Positions 55,048 to 63,916 of a stretch of DNA of 64,000 nt are shown here, one piece after another. The stretch is from contig NZ_JAAOEO010000002.1 of the NCBI RefSeq assembly GCF_011393025.1, positions 310,001 to 374,000 on the forward strand, in the 5' to 3' direction. A model generated the notes under the pieces. The model made no database searches. It was not told the DNA's origin and saw nothing but the letters and a program-made list of their open reading frames with translations. Both the position numbers and the translations under genes were made by a program. The first letter of the stretch is position 1; each line of letters starts with the position of its first letter. The stretch comes from Neobacillus terrae. GTDB taxonomy: Bacteria > Bacillota > Bacilli > Bacillales > Cytobacillaceae.

Positions 55048-56010
55048 GTGGAAATCATCAAGCTAAATTTCCCTAATTATATTAATAAAACTGAAATGCC
55101 CCCGCTATCTATTGCCCTGGGCTATTTTGACGGAGTTCATCTCGGTCATCAAAAAGTAATACTGGAAGCTAAAAAGACAGCTCTGGAAAATGGCTGGAAA
55201 AGTGCCGTAATGACCTTTGATCCCCATCCTTCAGTAGTGCTTGGCAAGAGTGTACAGCATGTTGAGTACATAACTCCTTTACAGGAAAAAATCAGAGTGA
55301 TTTCCGCTCTTGGCATTGATTTTCTTTTTGTTGTACATTTTACAGCTGAGTTTGCGAACCTCCTTCCACAGGAGTTTATTGATCAATATATTATTAATCT
55401 AAATGTTAAACATTTAGTTGCGGGTTTTGACTATACATACGGAAGAATGGGAAAAGGGACTATGGAAACAATACCCTTTCATTCGAGAGGCGAGTTCTCC
55501 TTCACTGTTGTACCCAAATTGACCATACATGAAGAAAAAGTTAGCTCCACTATAATTCGCCAGTTGCTGAGAGATGGCAGAACTGCCGAACTCCCTGAAC
55601 TTTTAGGAAGATTTTATAGAACACCGGGCCCTGTTATCCATGGTGATAAACGAGGGAGAACGATTGGTTTCCCGACAGCTAATATTGGAGTAAGTGATGA
55701 TTATATCCTTCCTCCGCTTGGTGTCTATGCCGTAAAAATGCATGTTAAAGGGTCCTGGTACGAGGGTGTATGCAATATCGGAAATAAGCCCACCTTTAAG
55801 AGCCAGGCTGAAAAACGTCCTTCGGTTGAGGTACATCTATTTAATTTCGATCAGGATATTTACGGGGAAGAAGCTATTGTGGAATGGCATCAGTTTATTA
55901 GAAGAGAACAAAAGTTTTCTGGTATAAATGAACTGGTCGCTCAAATCGAAAAAGATAAACAGACCGCACAGGAATACTTTCAGAATTACAATGCGCATTT
56001 AAAATATTAA
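55048..56010 (+). CDS. ribF: Bifunctional riboflavin kinase/FAD synthetase RibF (RibC)
   Basis: 320 residues from GTG 55048, preceded by AAAAGGTGAC. It makes FMN and then FAD. The N-terminal adenylyltransferase (about 1-180) shows ALGYFDGVHLGHQKVI and the region GFDYTYGRMGKG. The C-terminal kinase shows GRTIGFPTANIG and GVCNIGNKPTF. In B. subtilis the orthologue is called ribC. No FMN riboswitch is visible upstream. Confidence 0.97.
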   Translation: MEIIKLNFPNYINKTEMPPLSIALGYFDGVHLGHQKVILEAKKTALENGWKSAVMTFDPHPSVVLGKSVQHVEYITPLQEKIRVISALGIDFLFVVHFTAEFANLLPQEFIDQYIINLNVKHLVAGFDYTYGRMGKGTMETIPFHSRGEFSFTVVPKLTIHEEKVSSTIIRQLLRDGRTAELPELLGRFYRTPGPVIHGDKRGRTIGFPTANIGVSDDYILPPLGVYAVKMHVKGSWYEGVCNIGNKPTFKSQAEKRPSVEVHLFNFDQDIYGEEAIVEWHQFIRREQKFSGINELVAQIEKDKQTAQEYFQNYNAHLKY

Positions 56011-56033
56011 AGCATATTGTTGATTTTGCGCTA

Positions 56034-56078
56034 TGTTGATTGCAGCGGAAAGCAAGCGCCGAGTGCCGAAAATCAACA
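56034..56078. repeat. 45-bp element with 8-bp terminal inverted repeats
   Basis: TGTTGATT (56034-56041) and AATCAACA (56071-56078) frame GCAGCGGAAAGCAAGCGCCG. Bacillaceae genomes often carry longer intergenic repeats with TTGATT/AATCAA ends and a GGAGCGGAAAG core. This looks like a shortened copy. It lies in the ribF-rpsO gap, upstream of the rpsO promoter. Confidence 0.6.
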
Positions 56079-56126
56079 GTGAACTATAACCGAGCCAAAT
56101 AGTAAACAAAAACATCTTCTTAATAC

Positions 56127-56155
56127 TTGCATTTTTTAGCGAAAACCTGTATTCT
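56127..56155 (+). promoter_or_regulatory. Sigma-A promoter of rpsO
   Basis: TTGCAT (56127-56132), a 17-base spacer and TATTCT (56150-56155). It is well placed to start an RNA of about 85 leader bases before rpsO. Confidence 0.65.
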
Positions 56156-56248
56156 TATAAACGTATTACAAAAGAACCTTTGCTTGGCAATGCGATTCAC
56201 CAACGTTTGCTCAGTAACAGGGGATACGAAAATTAGGAGGTGAACAGG
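56156..56248 (+). promoter_or_regulatory. rpsO leader: rpsO (S15) leader RNA
   Basis: The leader contains TTTGCTTGGCAATGCGATTC, CACCAACGTTTGCTC and GGGGATACGA just before AGGAGGTGAAC. I recall this order from Bacillus and Geobacillus rpsO leaders, where S15 binds a folded junction that sequesters the ribosome site. The identification rests on remembered sequence, not on a covariance search. Confidence 0.6.
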
Positions 56249-56518
56249 ATGGCAATCTCTCAAGAGCGTAAAAATGAACTGATCAATGAGTATAAAACTC
56301 ATGAAAGCGACACTGGATCTGCAGAAGTTCAAATCGCTGTCCTTACTGAATCAATCAACACTTTGAATGAACATTTACGTACGCATAAGAAAGACCACCA
56401 CTCACGTCGCGGTCTTTTGAAGATGGTCGGTAAACGTCGTAATCTTTTAACTTACCTGCGTAATAAAGACGTTCAACGCTACCGCGTATTAATCAATAAG
56501 CTTGGTCTACGTCGATAG
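56249..56518 (+). CDS. rpsO: 30S ribosomal protein S15
   Basis: 89 residues from ATG 56249 ([12 protein letters not shown]), preceded by AGGAGGTGAA. S15 is a primary binder of 16S rRNA helices 20-22. [20 protein letters not shown] and [20 protein letters not shown] are the family signature. The GTG 9 bases upstream lies inside the ribosome site and is rejected. A terminator follows within 10 bases. Confidence 0.99.
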   Translation: MAISQERKNELINEYKTHESDTGSAEVQIAVLTESINTLNEHLRTHKKDHHSRRGLLKMVGKRRNLLTYLRNKDVQRYRVLINKLGLRR

Positions 56519-56524
56519 TCTGTT

Positions 56525-56550
56525 AAAGCGGGATTTTTTCCCGCTTTTTT
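56525..56550 (+). terminator. Terminator after rpsO
   Basis: AAAGCGGG (56525-56532) pairs with CCCGCTTT (56540-56547), extended by A-T, followed by TTT. The loop is T-rich. Confidence 0.92.
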
Positions 56551-56599
56551 ATTAGCCTAAAAAAGATAAAGAATCTTCTATACATATATTTAAACTTCC

Positions 56600-56627
56600 T
56601 TGAAATTGTCCATACTAATAATAATTT
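56600..56627 (+). promoter_or_regulatory. Possible sigma-A promoter of pnp
   Basis: TTGAAA (56600-56605), a 16-base spacer and TAATTT (56622-56627). An imperfect hairpin (CCTGAAATCAT / GTGATTCAGG, one bulge) sits at 56676-56703 just before the pnp ribosome site and may modulate translation. Confidence 0.4.
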
Positions 56628-56720
56628 GTCAAATAAAATCCAGTTTTTATGTAACAGTCAATGGCGCTATATACCTGAAATCATGCTTTGCCGTGATTCA
56701 GGCAGAGAGGGGTAAAATAA

Positions 56721-58847
56721 ATGGAACAAAATAAACACGAATATTCCATAGAATGGGCAGGCCGCAAGCTTACTGTTGAAATAGGCCAGCTCGCAAAGCA
56801 GGCTAATGGAGCAGTTATGGTGCGTTACGGCGACACAGCTGTTTTAAGTACTGCTACAGCATCAAAGGAACCAAAAAATCTGGACTTCTTTCCTTTAACT
56901 GTAAACTACGAGGAGCGTTTGTATGCAGTAGGAAAAATCCCTGGTGGCTTTATTAAACGTGAAGGCCGTCCAAGTGAAAAAGCGATTTTGGCAAGCCGTT
57001 TAATCGACAGACCAATTCGTCCTCTTTTTGCAGACGGTTTCCGAAATGATGTCCAGGTTATCAGTATTGTAATGAGTGTGGATCAGGATTGTCCGCCGGA
57101 AATGGCTGCGATGTTTGGTTCTTCACTTGCTTTAAGTGTTTCGGACATTCCATTTGAAGGCCCGATCGCTGGGGTAATTGTTGGACGTATTGATGGTAAA
57201 TTTATCATCAATCCAACTGTGGAACAAAGTGAAAAGAGCGATATTCATTTATCGGTTGCGGGAACAAAGGACGCAATCAACATGGTAGAAGCGGGTGCCC
57301 TTGAGGTTCCTGAAGAAGTCATGCTTGAGGCAATCATGTTCGGTCATGAGGAAATCAAGCGTCTAATTGAATTCCAGGAAAAAATTGTGGCTGAAATCGG
57401 TAAAGAAAAATTGAATATTGTTTTATTTGAATTAGACAAAGAACTTGAAGCAGAAGTAAGAGGAATGTGCGAAGGTGAAATGGTACAGGCTATTCAGGTT
57501 CAGGAAAAGCACGCCCGTGAAGCGGCCATAAAAGAAGTCAAAGCCAAAGTTCTGGAGAAATACACAGAGCAGGAAGCAAATGATGATACGTTAAAACAAA
57601 TCAAGCAAATCCTTGATAAGATTGTTAAGGGTGAGGTTCGCCGTTTAATTACTGAGGAAAAGGTTCGCCCGGATGGCCGTGGATTAGAGGAAATTCGTCC
57701 GCTGTCTTCACAGGTTAATTTATTGCCTCGTACTCATGGTTCAGGCCTGTTTACCCGCGGTCAGACTCAAGCATTAAGCATATGTACGCTGGGTGCAATG
57801 GGTGACGTTCAAATATTGGACGGTTTAGGACTTGAAGAAGAAAAACGTTTTATGCACCATTATAACTTCCCTTCCTTTAGTGTAGGTGAAACAGGTCCAA
57901 TCAGAGGACCGGGCCGCCGTGAAATCGGGCATGGAGCATTGGGTGAAAGAGCACTTGAGCCAATCATTCCTTCTGAAAAGGATTTCCCATATACTATCAG
58001 GCTTGTATCTGAAGTATTGGAATCCAATGGCTCCACTTCCCAGGCAAGTATCTGTGCTAGTACGCTTGCGATGATGGATGCTGGTGTACCTATTAAAGCT
58101 CCTGTTGCCGGAATTGCTATGGGTCTTATTAAGTCTGGTGAATACTATTCTGTTTTAACTGATATTCAGGGAATGGAAGACCACCTTGGGGATATGGACT
58201 TTAAAGTAGCAGGTACTGAAAAAGGTGTTACTGCACTTCAAATGGATATTAAGATTGAAGGTCTTTCTCGTGAAATTCTTGAAGAGGCGCTTCAGCAGGC
58301 TAAAAAAGGCAGAATGCAAATTCTTAAATCTATGCTTGCTACTCTTTCTGAACCAAAACCGCAGCTTTCCAAGTATGCACCTAAGATTTTAACCATGAAA
58401 ATCAATCCGGATAAAATCCGTGATGTTATTGGGCCAAGCGGTAAGCAGATCAATAAAATCATTGAAGAAACTGGCGTAAAAATTGATATTGAACAAGATG
58501 GCACAGTGTTCATTGCTTCAACTAATGAAGAAATGAACCAAAAAGCTAAGCAAATTATTGAGGATATTGTTCGTGAAGTTCAAGTTGGTGAACAATACCT
58601 TGGTAAAGTAAAACGAATTGAAAAATTCGGAGCTTTTGTTGAAATATTCGCTGGAAAAGATGGATTGGTCCATATTTCCGAACTTGCTGAAGAGCGCGTA
58701 GGAAAAGTAGAGGATGTTGTTTCCATCGGTGATGAAATTTTGGTAAAAGTAACAGAAATCGACCGTCAGGGCCGTGTAAATCTATCACGTAAAGCTGTTC
58801 TGAAAGAACAAAAGGAAAGAGAGCAAAAAGAACAAAATCAAGAGTAA
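56721..58847 (+). CDS. pnp: Polyribonucleotide nucleotidyltransferase (PNPase)
   Basis: 708 residues. PNPase is a trimeric 3'-5' phosphorolytic exoribonuclease of the RNA degradosome. Two RNase PH domains (about 10-230 and 315-540, the second with [15 protein letters not shown] and [20 protein letters not shown] sequence), a helical linker, a KH domain ([20 protein letters not shown]) and an S1 domain ([20 protein letters not shown]) occur in order. The C-terminal tail is rich in K, E and Q. RBS GAGAGGGG lies before the ATG. Confidence 0.98.
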   Translation: MEQNKHEYSIEWAGRKLTVEIGQLAKQANGAVMVRYGDTAVLSTATASKEPKNLDFFPLTVNYEERLYAVGKIPGGFIKREGRPSEKAILASRLIDRPIRPLFADGFRNDVQVISIVMSVDQDCPPEMAAMFGSSLALSVSDIPFEGPIAGVIVGRIDGKFIINPTVEQSEKSDIHLSVAGTKDAINMVEAGALEVPEEVMLEAIMFGHEEIKRLIEFQEKIVAEIGKEKLNIVLFELDKELEAEVRGMCEGEMVQAIQVQEKHAREAAIKEVKAKVLEKYTEQEANDDTLKQIKQILDKIVKGEVRRLITEEKVRPDGRGLEEIRPLSSQVNLLPRTHGSGLFTRGQTQALSICTLGAMGDVQILDGLGLEEEKRFMHHYNFPSFSVGETGPIRGPGRREIGHGALGERALEPIIPSEKDFPYTIRLVSEVLESNGSTSQASICASTLAMMDAGVPIKAPVAGIAMGLIKSGEYYSVLTDIQGMEDHLGDMDFKVAGTEKGVTALQMDIKIEGLSREILEEALQQAKKGRMQILKSMLATLSEPKPQLSKYAPKILTMKINPDKIRDVIGPSGKQINKIIEETGVKIDIEQDGTVFIASTNEEMNQKAKQIIEDIVREVQVGEQYLGKVKRIEKFGAFVEIFAGKDGLVHISELAEERVGKVEDVVSIGDEILVKVTEIDRQGRVNLSRKAVLKEQKEREQKEQNQE

Positions 58848-58952
58848 CACAAAACAGGTATGAAAGGTTAACGTCTCCACGACATATGACAGTGCCTTTC
58901 ACGCCGGCCGTTGTGCAGTGCTCCAGCTTGCTCTTATTGCTGCAAAATATAT

Positions 58953-58985
58953 ATGGAAGTCAGGGGCAACCCTGACTTTTTCCAT
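58953..58985 (+). terminator. Terminator after pnp with GCAA loop
   Basis: AAGTCAGGG (58957-58965), loop GCAA, CCCTGACTT (58970-58978), followed by TTT. Outer arms ATGGA and TCCAT extend the stem. An inverted repeat TGAAAGG/CCTTTCA also frames 58861-58899 between pnp and this terminator. Confidence 0.9.
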
Positions 58986-59057
58986 GTAATAAACCTTACA
59001 TAAAACGTTCTACCTTGTCCCTCTTCTTCATAATGTTTAAGGAAGGGGGATGTCTAA

Positions 59058-60020
59058 ATGAGGAAAGCAATAAAGATAGCTATACTATTAACAGCAGTCT
59101 GGCTGGTTGCTGGCAGCCAAATAACCAATTTTTATAAGGGTGTTATAAAAGCGGAGGTACTTCCTGCTGTGAAACATGGAGACCCCTTGTACCAGGTAAT
59201 TGTTAAAAACGCTCCCAAATATACGATAAACCCTTCTGATGCAAAAATTGACCGTGTTTGGAAGATGATCCCAGGCTATAATGGCATAAAAGTGGATGTG
59301 CCTTCGTCCTATAGAGCCATGAAAAAAAATGGACGGTTTGAAGAAAATAAACTGGTATATGAACAAATAAGACCCGGAATACATCTTAACGATTTGCCGC
59401 CTGCACCGATATATAAAGGGAACCCGGACAAACCAATGGTCAGTTTTGCGATAAATGTTGCGTGGGGAAATGAGTTTCTTCCTGATATGCTTGCTACACT
59501 TAAAAAGCATAATATCCATACAAGTTTCTTTCTGGAGGGAAATTGGGTAAAGAAAAACCCAGAGCTTGCCAAAATGATTGTTGAAGCAGGACATGAGGTT
59601 GGAAACCACTCCTATTCACACCCTGATTTAAAACATATGTCTGCTGAAAAAACGAGACAGGAGCTTCTTACCACAAATGAGGTAATAGAAGCTACAACTG
59701 AAGTGAAAGTAAAATGGTTCGCCCCCCCGAGTGGCAGCTATCGGGACGAGACTATTAAAATTGCCAATGATTTAAAAATGAAAACCATCATGTGGACTGT
59801 TGATACAATTGATTGGCAAAAGCCTTCTCCTGATACCATTATCGAACGTGTGGTAGGAAAAGCCGGCAATGGATCCATTGTCCTCATGCACCCTACCGCT
59901 TCAACTGCCAGGGCCCTTGATCGCCTTATCAGTGATCTAGAGAGAAAAAATTTAACAATTGGCACTATCTCTGATTTAATGAATGAAGAGAGGATTATCG
60001 AAAATAATCCGAAGAATTAG
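59058..60020 (+). CDS. ylxY: YlxY, polysaccharide deacetylase-like exported protein
   Basis: 320 residues. The N-terminal hydrophobic segment (about 5-23, IAILLTAVWLVAGSQI) is a signal peptide or anchor. The C-terminal half (about 125-310) has the NodB fold, with the metal-binding HSYSHP and the later PPSGSYRDE and WTVDTIDW segments. The first catalytic motif, normally TFDDG, reads SFAINVAWGNE here, so the Asp pair is missing. B. subtilis YlxY has, as I recall, a similar change. Activity is therefore doubtful. It is probably read with mlpA. RBS GGAAGGGGG precedes the ATG. Confidence 0.9.
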   Translation: MRKAIKIAILLTAVWLVAGSQITNFYKGVIKAEVLPAVKHGDPLYQVIVKNAPKYTINPSDAKIDRVWKMIPGYNGIKVDVPSSYRAMKKNGRFEENKLVYEQIRPGIHLNDLPPAPIYKGNPDKPMVSFAINVAWGNEFLPDMLATLKKHNIHTSFFLEGNWVKKNPELAKMIVEAGHEVGNHSYSHPDLKHMSAEKTRQELLTTNEVIEATTEVKVKWFAPPSGSYRDETIKIANDLKMKTIMWTVDTIDWQKPSPDTIIERVVGKAGNGSIVLMHPTASTARALDRLISDLERKNLTIGTISDLMNEERIIENNPKN

Positions 60021-60097
60021 CAAAAAGTTGGAGAAAATAATTATAAATTGATTTGCTGCGAAGGCGGACAAATTGCCTATGAACAGGAGGACTTCTT

Positions 60098-61336
60098 TTG
60101 ATCAAGAAATATACATGCCAAAATGGAGTAAGAATTGTACTTGAAAATATCCCGACTGTCAGATCCGTTGCGATCGGGGTATGGATTGGAACTGGGTCCA
60201 GAAACGAGTCACCTGAAAATAACGGGATTTCTCATTTCCTGGAGCATATGTTCTTTAAAGGTACCAAAACCAAATCTGCAAGGGAAATTGCCGAATCATT
60301 TGACAGCATAGGCGGCCAGGTAAATGCCTTTACGTCAAAGGAATATACCTGCTATTACGCAAAGGTGCTGGACACTCATGCTCAATTCGCACTAGATGTC
60401 CTATCTGATATGTTCTTTAATTCTACCTTTGTAGATGAGGAATTAAAAAAAGAGAAAAATGTAGTATTTGAAGAAATCAAAATGTATGAGGATACTCCGG
60501 ACGATCTTGTTCACGATTTATTGGGCAAGGCTGTGTATGGCAGCCATCCGCTTGGATATCCTATTCTGGGAACCGAAGAGACACTAGAAACCTTCACTGG
60601 TGAAAAACTGCAGCAGTATATTCATGAGAGATACACACCGGACGATGTTGTTATTTCCATTGCAGGAAATGTTTCCGAAACCTTCATTAATGAAGTAGAA
60701 AAGTACTTTGGTTCCTATGAAGGCGGAAAAGGGGAAAGAGGAGAAACAAAACCTGAATTCCATGCCAATCGCATTGCAAGGAAAAAGGAAACAGAGCAGG
60801 CACACCTTTGTATTGGCTTTGAAGGTTTGCAGGTCGGCCATAAAGATATTTACAGTTTGATTACACTTAACAATATTTTGGGCGGAAGCATGAGCAGCCG
60901 TTTATTCCAGGATGTCCGTGAACAAAAAGGTCTTGCTTATTCAGTTTTCTCCTATCATTCTGCCTATCAGGACAGCGGTATTGTTACCGTTTATGGAGGT
61001 ACAGGAGCTAAGCAGCTTGATACCCTGTTTGAAACCGTTCAGGAGACACTGGATAAGCTTAAGAAGGATGGCATCACGTCCAAGGAGCTTAATAACAGTA
61101 AGGAACAGCTAAAGGGAAGTTTGATGCTAAGCCTTGAAAGCACAAACAGCCGAATGAGCCGAAATGGTAAAAATGAGCTTCTTTTAAAACGTCACCGTTC
61201 ACTTGATGAGATTACGGAGCAAATTGATGAGGTTACTGAAATTAGTGTAAATGATTTAGCTAATACTATTTTTACAGATCATTACTCTGTTTCTGTTATT
61301 GGACCTGAGGGTGAAATGCCTCAAAAATTAAGATAA
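60098..61336 (+). CDS. mlpA: M16-family zinc peptidase MlpA (YmxG)
   Basis: 412 residues from TTG 60098, preceded by AGGAGG. The inverted zinc motif HFLEH is at residues 46-50 (GISHFLEHMFFKGT). The third ligand Glu is in NVVFEEIKMYEDTPDD. The C-terminal M16 half has NNILGGSMSSRLFQDVREQ and GLAYSVFSYH. It resembles mitochondrial processing peptidase beta. In B. subtilis MlpA affects protease levels, but its substrate is unknown. A terminator follows. Confidence 0.95.
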   Translation: MIKKYTCQNGVRIVLENIPTVRSVAIGVWIGTGSRNESPENNGISHFLEHMFFKGTKTKSAREIAESFDSIGGQVNAFTSKEYTCYYAKVLDTHAQFALDVLSDMFFNSTFVDEELKKEKNVVFEEIKMYEDTPDDLVHDLLGKAVYGSHPLGYPILGTEETLETFTGEKLQQYIHERYTPDDVVISIAGNVSETFINEVEKYFGSYEGGKGERGETKPEFHANRIARKKETEQAHLCIGFEGLQVGHKDIYSLITLNNILGGSMSSRLFQDVREQKGLAYSVFSYHSAYQDSGIVTVYGGTGAKQLDTLFETVQETLDKLKKDGITSKELNNSKEQLKGSLMLSLESTNSRMSRNGKNELLLKRHRSLDEITEQIDEVTEISVNDLANTIFTDHYSVSVIGPEGEMPQKLR

Positions 61337-61352
61337 CCTAATTTCCAATCCT

Positions 61353-61381
61353 AAAACAGTCCTTTTATGGGCTGTTTTTTT
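61353..61381 (+). terminator. Terminator after mlpA
   Basis: AAAACAGTCC (61353-61362) pairs with GGGCTGTTTT (61369-61378), one wobble, followed by TTT. Confidence 0.9.
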
Positions 61382-61503
61382 GTAGTTTTTGCATGTTAAC
61401 GAAGGCGGGGCGATTTTCTTGCATTTTATCCTATTACGAGTTTTTGTGCACTATATAGATGCTATAGAAAGGCAATCAAGTTTACTAAATTTTAAAGTGG
61501 CAA

Positions 61504-61664
61504 AATCCGCGACACTCCTCGAAAATGCATTCGCATTTCCTTCGTGCGGTGTTTTTCCAGGATGCTAATTCAATGTCCTGCGGAAAAACGAGCCAGCCGA
61601 GACCCCACAGTGAGCAACGAGCGAGGAGGCTCGGTGGTTCGTCCGCGGAAAGGGAGCGGATTTT
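61504..61664 (+). repeat. R2 repeat interrupted by an R3-like unit, between mlpA and ymxH
   Basis: The left end CGCGACACT and the right part (CCTGCGGAAAAACGAGCCAG to GTCCGCGGAAAGGGAGCGG) match R2 at 43838-43934. Between them are about 60 extra bases: CCTCGAAAATGCATTCGCAT, TTCCTTCGTGCGGTG and CAATGTCCTG, which resemble the R3 units at 35066-35218. This fills much of the 464-base gap, in which no gene is seen. Confidence 0.8.
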
Positions 61665-61800
61665 TGAAAATATCAACAGCTGATTTTTACATGTTACAAA
61701 AAGATCATATGTAAAAAATAAGTCTCCTTCATTTAATAAGTCTATTTTTAAAAAAACACCGATAAACTAGTACTAAACAACATGGAGGGGGCTGCCTATA

Positions 61801-62052
61801 TTGCGTTTGAGTGAATTGAGCGGCAAAGAAATTGTAGATGTGAAAAAGGCTGAGCGTTTGGGTATCCTTGGGCAGACAGATTTGGAAATTAATGAAGGAA
61901 CCGGTCAAATACAAGCTCTCCTTATTCCTTCACTAAAGTGGTTTGGCCTTAGAAAGCAAGGGGATGAAATCAGAGTCCCCTGGAGCCATATCAAGAAAAT
62001 TGGATCGGATATGATTATCATTGATGTAGCTGGCCAAGGACAAGAGGAATAG
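61801..62052 (+). CDS. ymxH: PRC-barrel protein YlmC/YmxH
   Basis: 83 residues from TTG 61801, with GGAGGGGG 10 bases upstream. A PRC-barrel domain of the sporulation-associated YlmC/YmxH family spans the protein: LRLSELSGKEIVDVKKAERL and IPWSHIKKIG-type sequence (RVPWSHIKKIGSDMIIIDV). Function is unknown. In B. subtilis the gene also lies between mlpA and the dipicolinate synthase genes. A terminator follows. Confidence 0.9.
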   Translation: MRLSELSGKEIVDVKKAERLGILGQTDLEINEGTGQIQALLIPSLKWFGLRKQGDEIRVPWSHIKKIGSDMIIIDVAGQGQEE

Positions 62053-62075
62053 TTTTTTTAATAAAGAGTTTATTA

Positions 62076-62112
62076 ACCCAGGCATGAGTCAGATGCCGGG
62101 GCTTTTTTTTTA
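62076..62112 (+). terminator. Terminator after ymxH
   Basis: CCCAGGCAT (62077-62085) pairs with ATGCCGGGG (62093-62101), with one mismatch, followed by nine T. Confidence 0.92.
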
Positions 62113-62129
62113 GATAGGGTTTATATACT

Positions 62130-62158
62130 CACCGAAATGCCCTTACGTTCATAAGATG
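62130..62158 (+). promoter_or_regulatory. Sigma-K-type promoter of dpaAB
   Basis: CACC (62130-62133), then 16 bases, then CATAAGATG (62150-62158). This fits the sigma-K pattern (AC, 16-17 bases, CATAnnnT). The B. subtilis spoVF operon is transcribed by sigma-K in the mother cell, so the match is expected. Confidence 0.65.
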
Positions 62159-62214
62159 TTGAAGTAATAAAAGAATGTAATTAAGGATCTTTTGAAAAGA
62201 AGGTGAATGTTTTC

Positions 62215-63117
62215 ATGCTGACAGGTATGCAGATTGCCGTTATCGGCGGAGATGCAAGACAGCTGGAAATTATCCGGAAGCTAACCGAGCTGGATGCCAA
62301 GATATCACTGGTTGGCTTTGAGCAGCTAGACCATGCCTTTACTGGTGCTGTGAAGGAAAAAATAGATGAAGTTGATTTTTCTAATATGGATGCCATCCTA
62401 CTCCCCGTTCCAGGTACAAATCTTGAAGGGCAGGTTGAAACCATCTTTTCCAATGAAAAGGTGTATTTTACAGAAGAAATCTTACAAAAAACACCTGCAC
62501 ATTGTACGGTCTATTCTGGTATTACCAATAGTTATCTAAATGGGATTATCAGTAAGACAAAAAGAGAACTCGTTCAGCTCTTTGAACGGGATGATGTTGC
62601 CATTTATAATTCGATTCCTACCGTAGAAGGAACTATCATGATGGCCATACAGCATACAGACTTTACAATTCACGGTTCGAATGTTGCCGTTTTGGGTCTT
62701 GGAAGGGTTGGGATGAGTGTTGCCAGAACCTTTCACGCACTCGGAGCAAAGGTAAAGGTTGGAGCCAGAAAGAGCGAACATATTGCAAGAATTACAGAAA
62801 TGGGCGTGGAACCGTTCCATTTAAGCGAAATAGAAAAAGAGGTTAGAGATACAGATATTTTAATTAATACCATCCCGTATTTAATCGTAAGCGCCTCGGT
62901 TTTATCCAAGCTGCCTGTGCATACTCTCATCATCGATCTGGCATCAAAACCAGGGGGAACGGATTTCCGCTATGCCGAAAAGCGTGGAATCAAAGCATTA
63001 CTCGCCCCGGGGCTTCCGGGAATTGTTGCGCCGAAAACAGCTGGACAGATTTTGGCAAATGTTCTGTCTCAATTGCTGCATGATAAGCTGGATAATAGAA
63101 AGGGGAACGCTCAATGA
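62215..63117 (+). CDS. dpaA: Dipicolinate synthase subunit A
   Basis: 300 residues from ATG 62215 (MLTGMQIAVIGGDARQLEII), which matches the B. subtilis SpoVFA start. GAAGGTGAA is upstream, and the GTG at 62203 lies within it. With DpaB it oxidises dihydrodipicolinate to dipicolinic acid in the mother cell, the main small molecule of the spore core. A Rossmann nucleotide site VAVLGLGRVGMSVARTF and the ALLAPGLPGIVAPKTAGQI end are typical. It overlaps dpaB by 4 bases. Confidence 0.97.
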   Translation: MLTGMQIAVIGGDARQLEIIRKLTELDAKISLVGFEQLDHAFTGAVKEKIDEVDFSNMDAILLPVPGTNLEGQVETIFSNEKVYFTEEILQKTPAHCTVYSGITNSYLNGIISKTKRELVQLFERDDVAIYNSIPTVEGTIMMAIQHTDFTIHGSNVAVLGLGRVGMSVARTFHALGAKVKVGARKSEHIARITEMGVEPFHLSEIEKEVRDTDILINTIPYLIVSASVLSKLPVHTLIIDLASKPGGTDFRYAEKRGIKALLAPGLPGIVAPKTAGQILANVLSQLLHDKLDNRKGNAQ

Positions 63118-63713
63118 GCTTAAAGGGTAAACGTATCGGTTTTGGATTGACTGGTTCACATTGTACGTATGATGCGGTATTTCCGGAAATAGAGAAATTG
63201 GTAAATGCAGGGGCAGAGGTCCTTCCGGTAGTAACTTTTACCGTTCAAAGTACAGATACCAGATTTGGTAAAGGTGAAGATTGGATAACAAGGATTGAGG
63301 AGCTTACAGGACATAAGGTAATCGACTCCATTGTTAAGGCGGAGCCCCTTGGACCCAGAATTCCTTTGGACTGTATGGTCATTGCTCCTATGACTGGAAA
63401 TACAATGAGTAAGTTCGCGAATGCCATGACAGATTCCCCGGTTTTAATGGCTGCAAAAGCTACATTAAGAAACCAGAAGCCTGTAGTGGTCGGTATCTCT
63501 ACCAATGATGCGCTGGGCTTAAATGGTATGAACTTAATGAAATTAATGGCAACGAAAAACATTTATTTTATTCCTTTTGGCCAGGATGATCCTGTTAAAA
63601 AGCCTAATTCAATGGTTGCCAGAATGACAATGCTATCGGAAACTATTGAGGAAGCAATAAATGGAAAACAACTGCAGCCAGTGCTGGTAGAAAGGTATAA
63701 AGATCAGGATTAA
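63114..63713 (+). CDS. dpaB: Dipicolinate synthase subunit B
   Basis: 199 residues. It belongs to the flavoprotein (flavodoxin-like, Dfp/UbiX) family and pairs with DpaA. GFGLTGSHCTYDAVFPEIEK, MVIAPMTGNTMSKFANAMTD and VVGISTNDALGLNGMNLMKL are characteristic. The ATG overlaps the dpaA stop. It is expected to be mother-cell specific and to share the sigma-K promoter upstream of dpaA. Confidence 0.97.
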   Translation: MSLKGKRIGFGLTGSHCTYDAVFPEIEKLVNAGAEVLPVVTFTVQSTDTRFGKGEDWITRIEELTGHKVIDSIVKAEPLGPRIPLDCMVIAPMTGNTMSKFANAMTDSPVLMAAKATLRNQKPVVVGISTNDALGLNGMNLMKLMATKNIYFIPFGQDDPVKKPNSMVARMTMLSETIEEAINGKQLQPVLVERYKDQD

Positions 63714-63759
63714 GATTCATTCTCTCGTAAGTTAAAAGGTTATCCTTTCGGAGGGAATA

Positions 63760-63768
63760 TGGTAAAAT
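63760..63768 (+). promoter_or_regulatory. Likely extended -10 promoter of asd
   Basis: TGGTAAAAT has the TGn extension and five of six -10 bases. TTATCC at 63740-63745 is a weak -35 with 17-base spacing. It gives asd a promoter separate from the sporulation genes upstream, with a leader of about 140 bases that contains a short CAGGA/TCCTG hairpin. Confidence 0.5.
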
Positions 63769-63916
63769 AAATTAATGCTTTTTAACAAACAACAACCCAG
63801 TTAGGAAGCGAGTGTTAATTTTTATTTTTCAGGAGCTTAAAGCATCCTGTCGATATTCCCGAAGAAATAACCAAGAGATTTTTGAAACTGCAGAGAGAGT
63901 GGAAGGGGTTTTTGGA

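Noticed and set aside
59029..59037. CATAATGTT as a sigma-E/K -10 box before ylxY
   Set aside because: Transcription would start inside the ylxY Shine-Dalgarno site, and no matching -35 is at the right distance.
63812..63916. In-frame extension of asd from GTG 63812
   Set aside because: Asd proteins begin close to the GATGAVG motif. The extension contains the ribosome site of ATG 63917.
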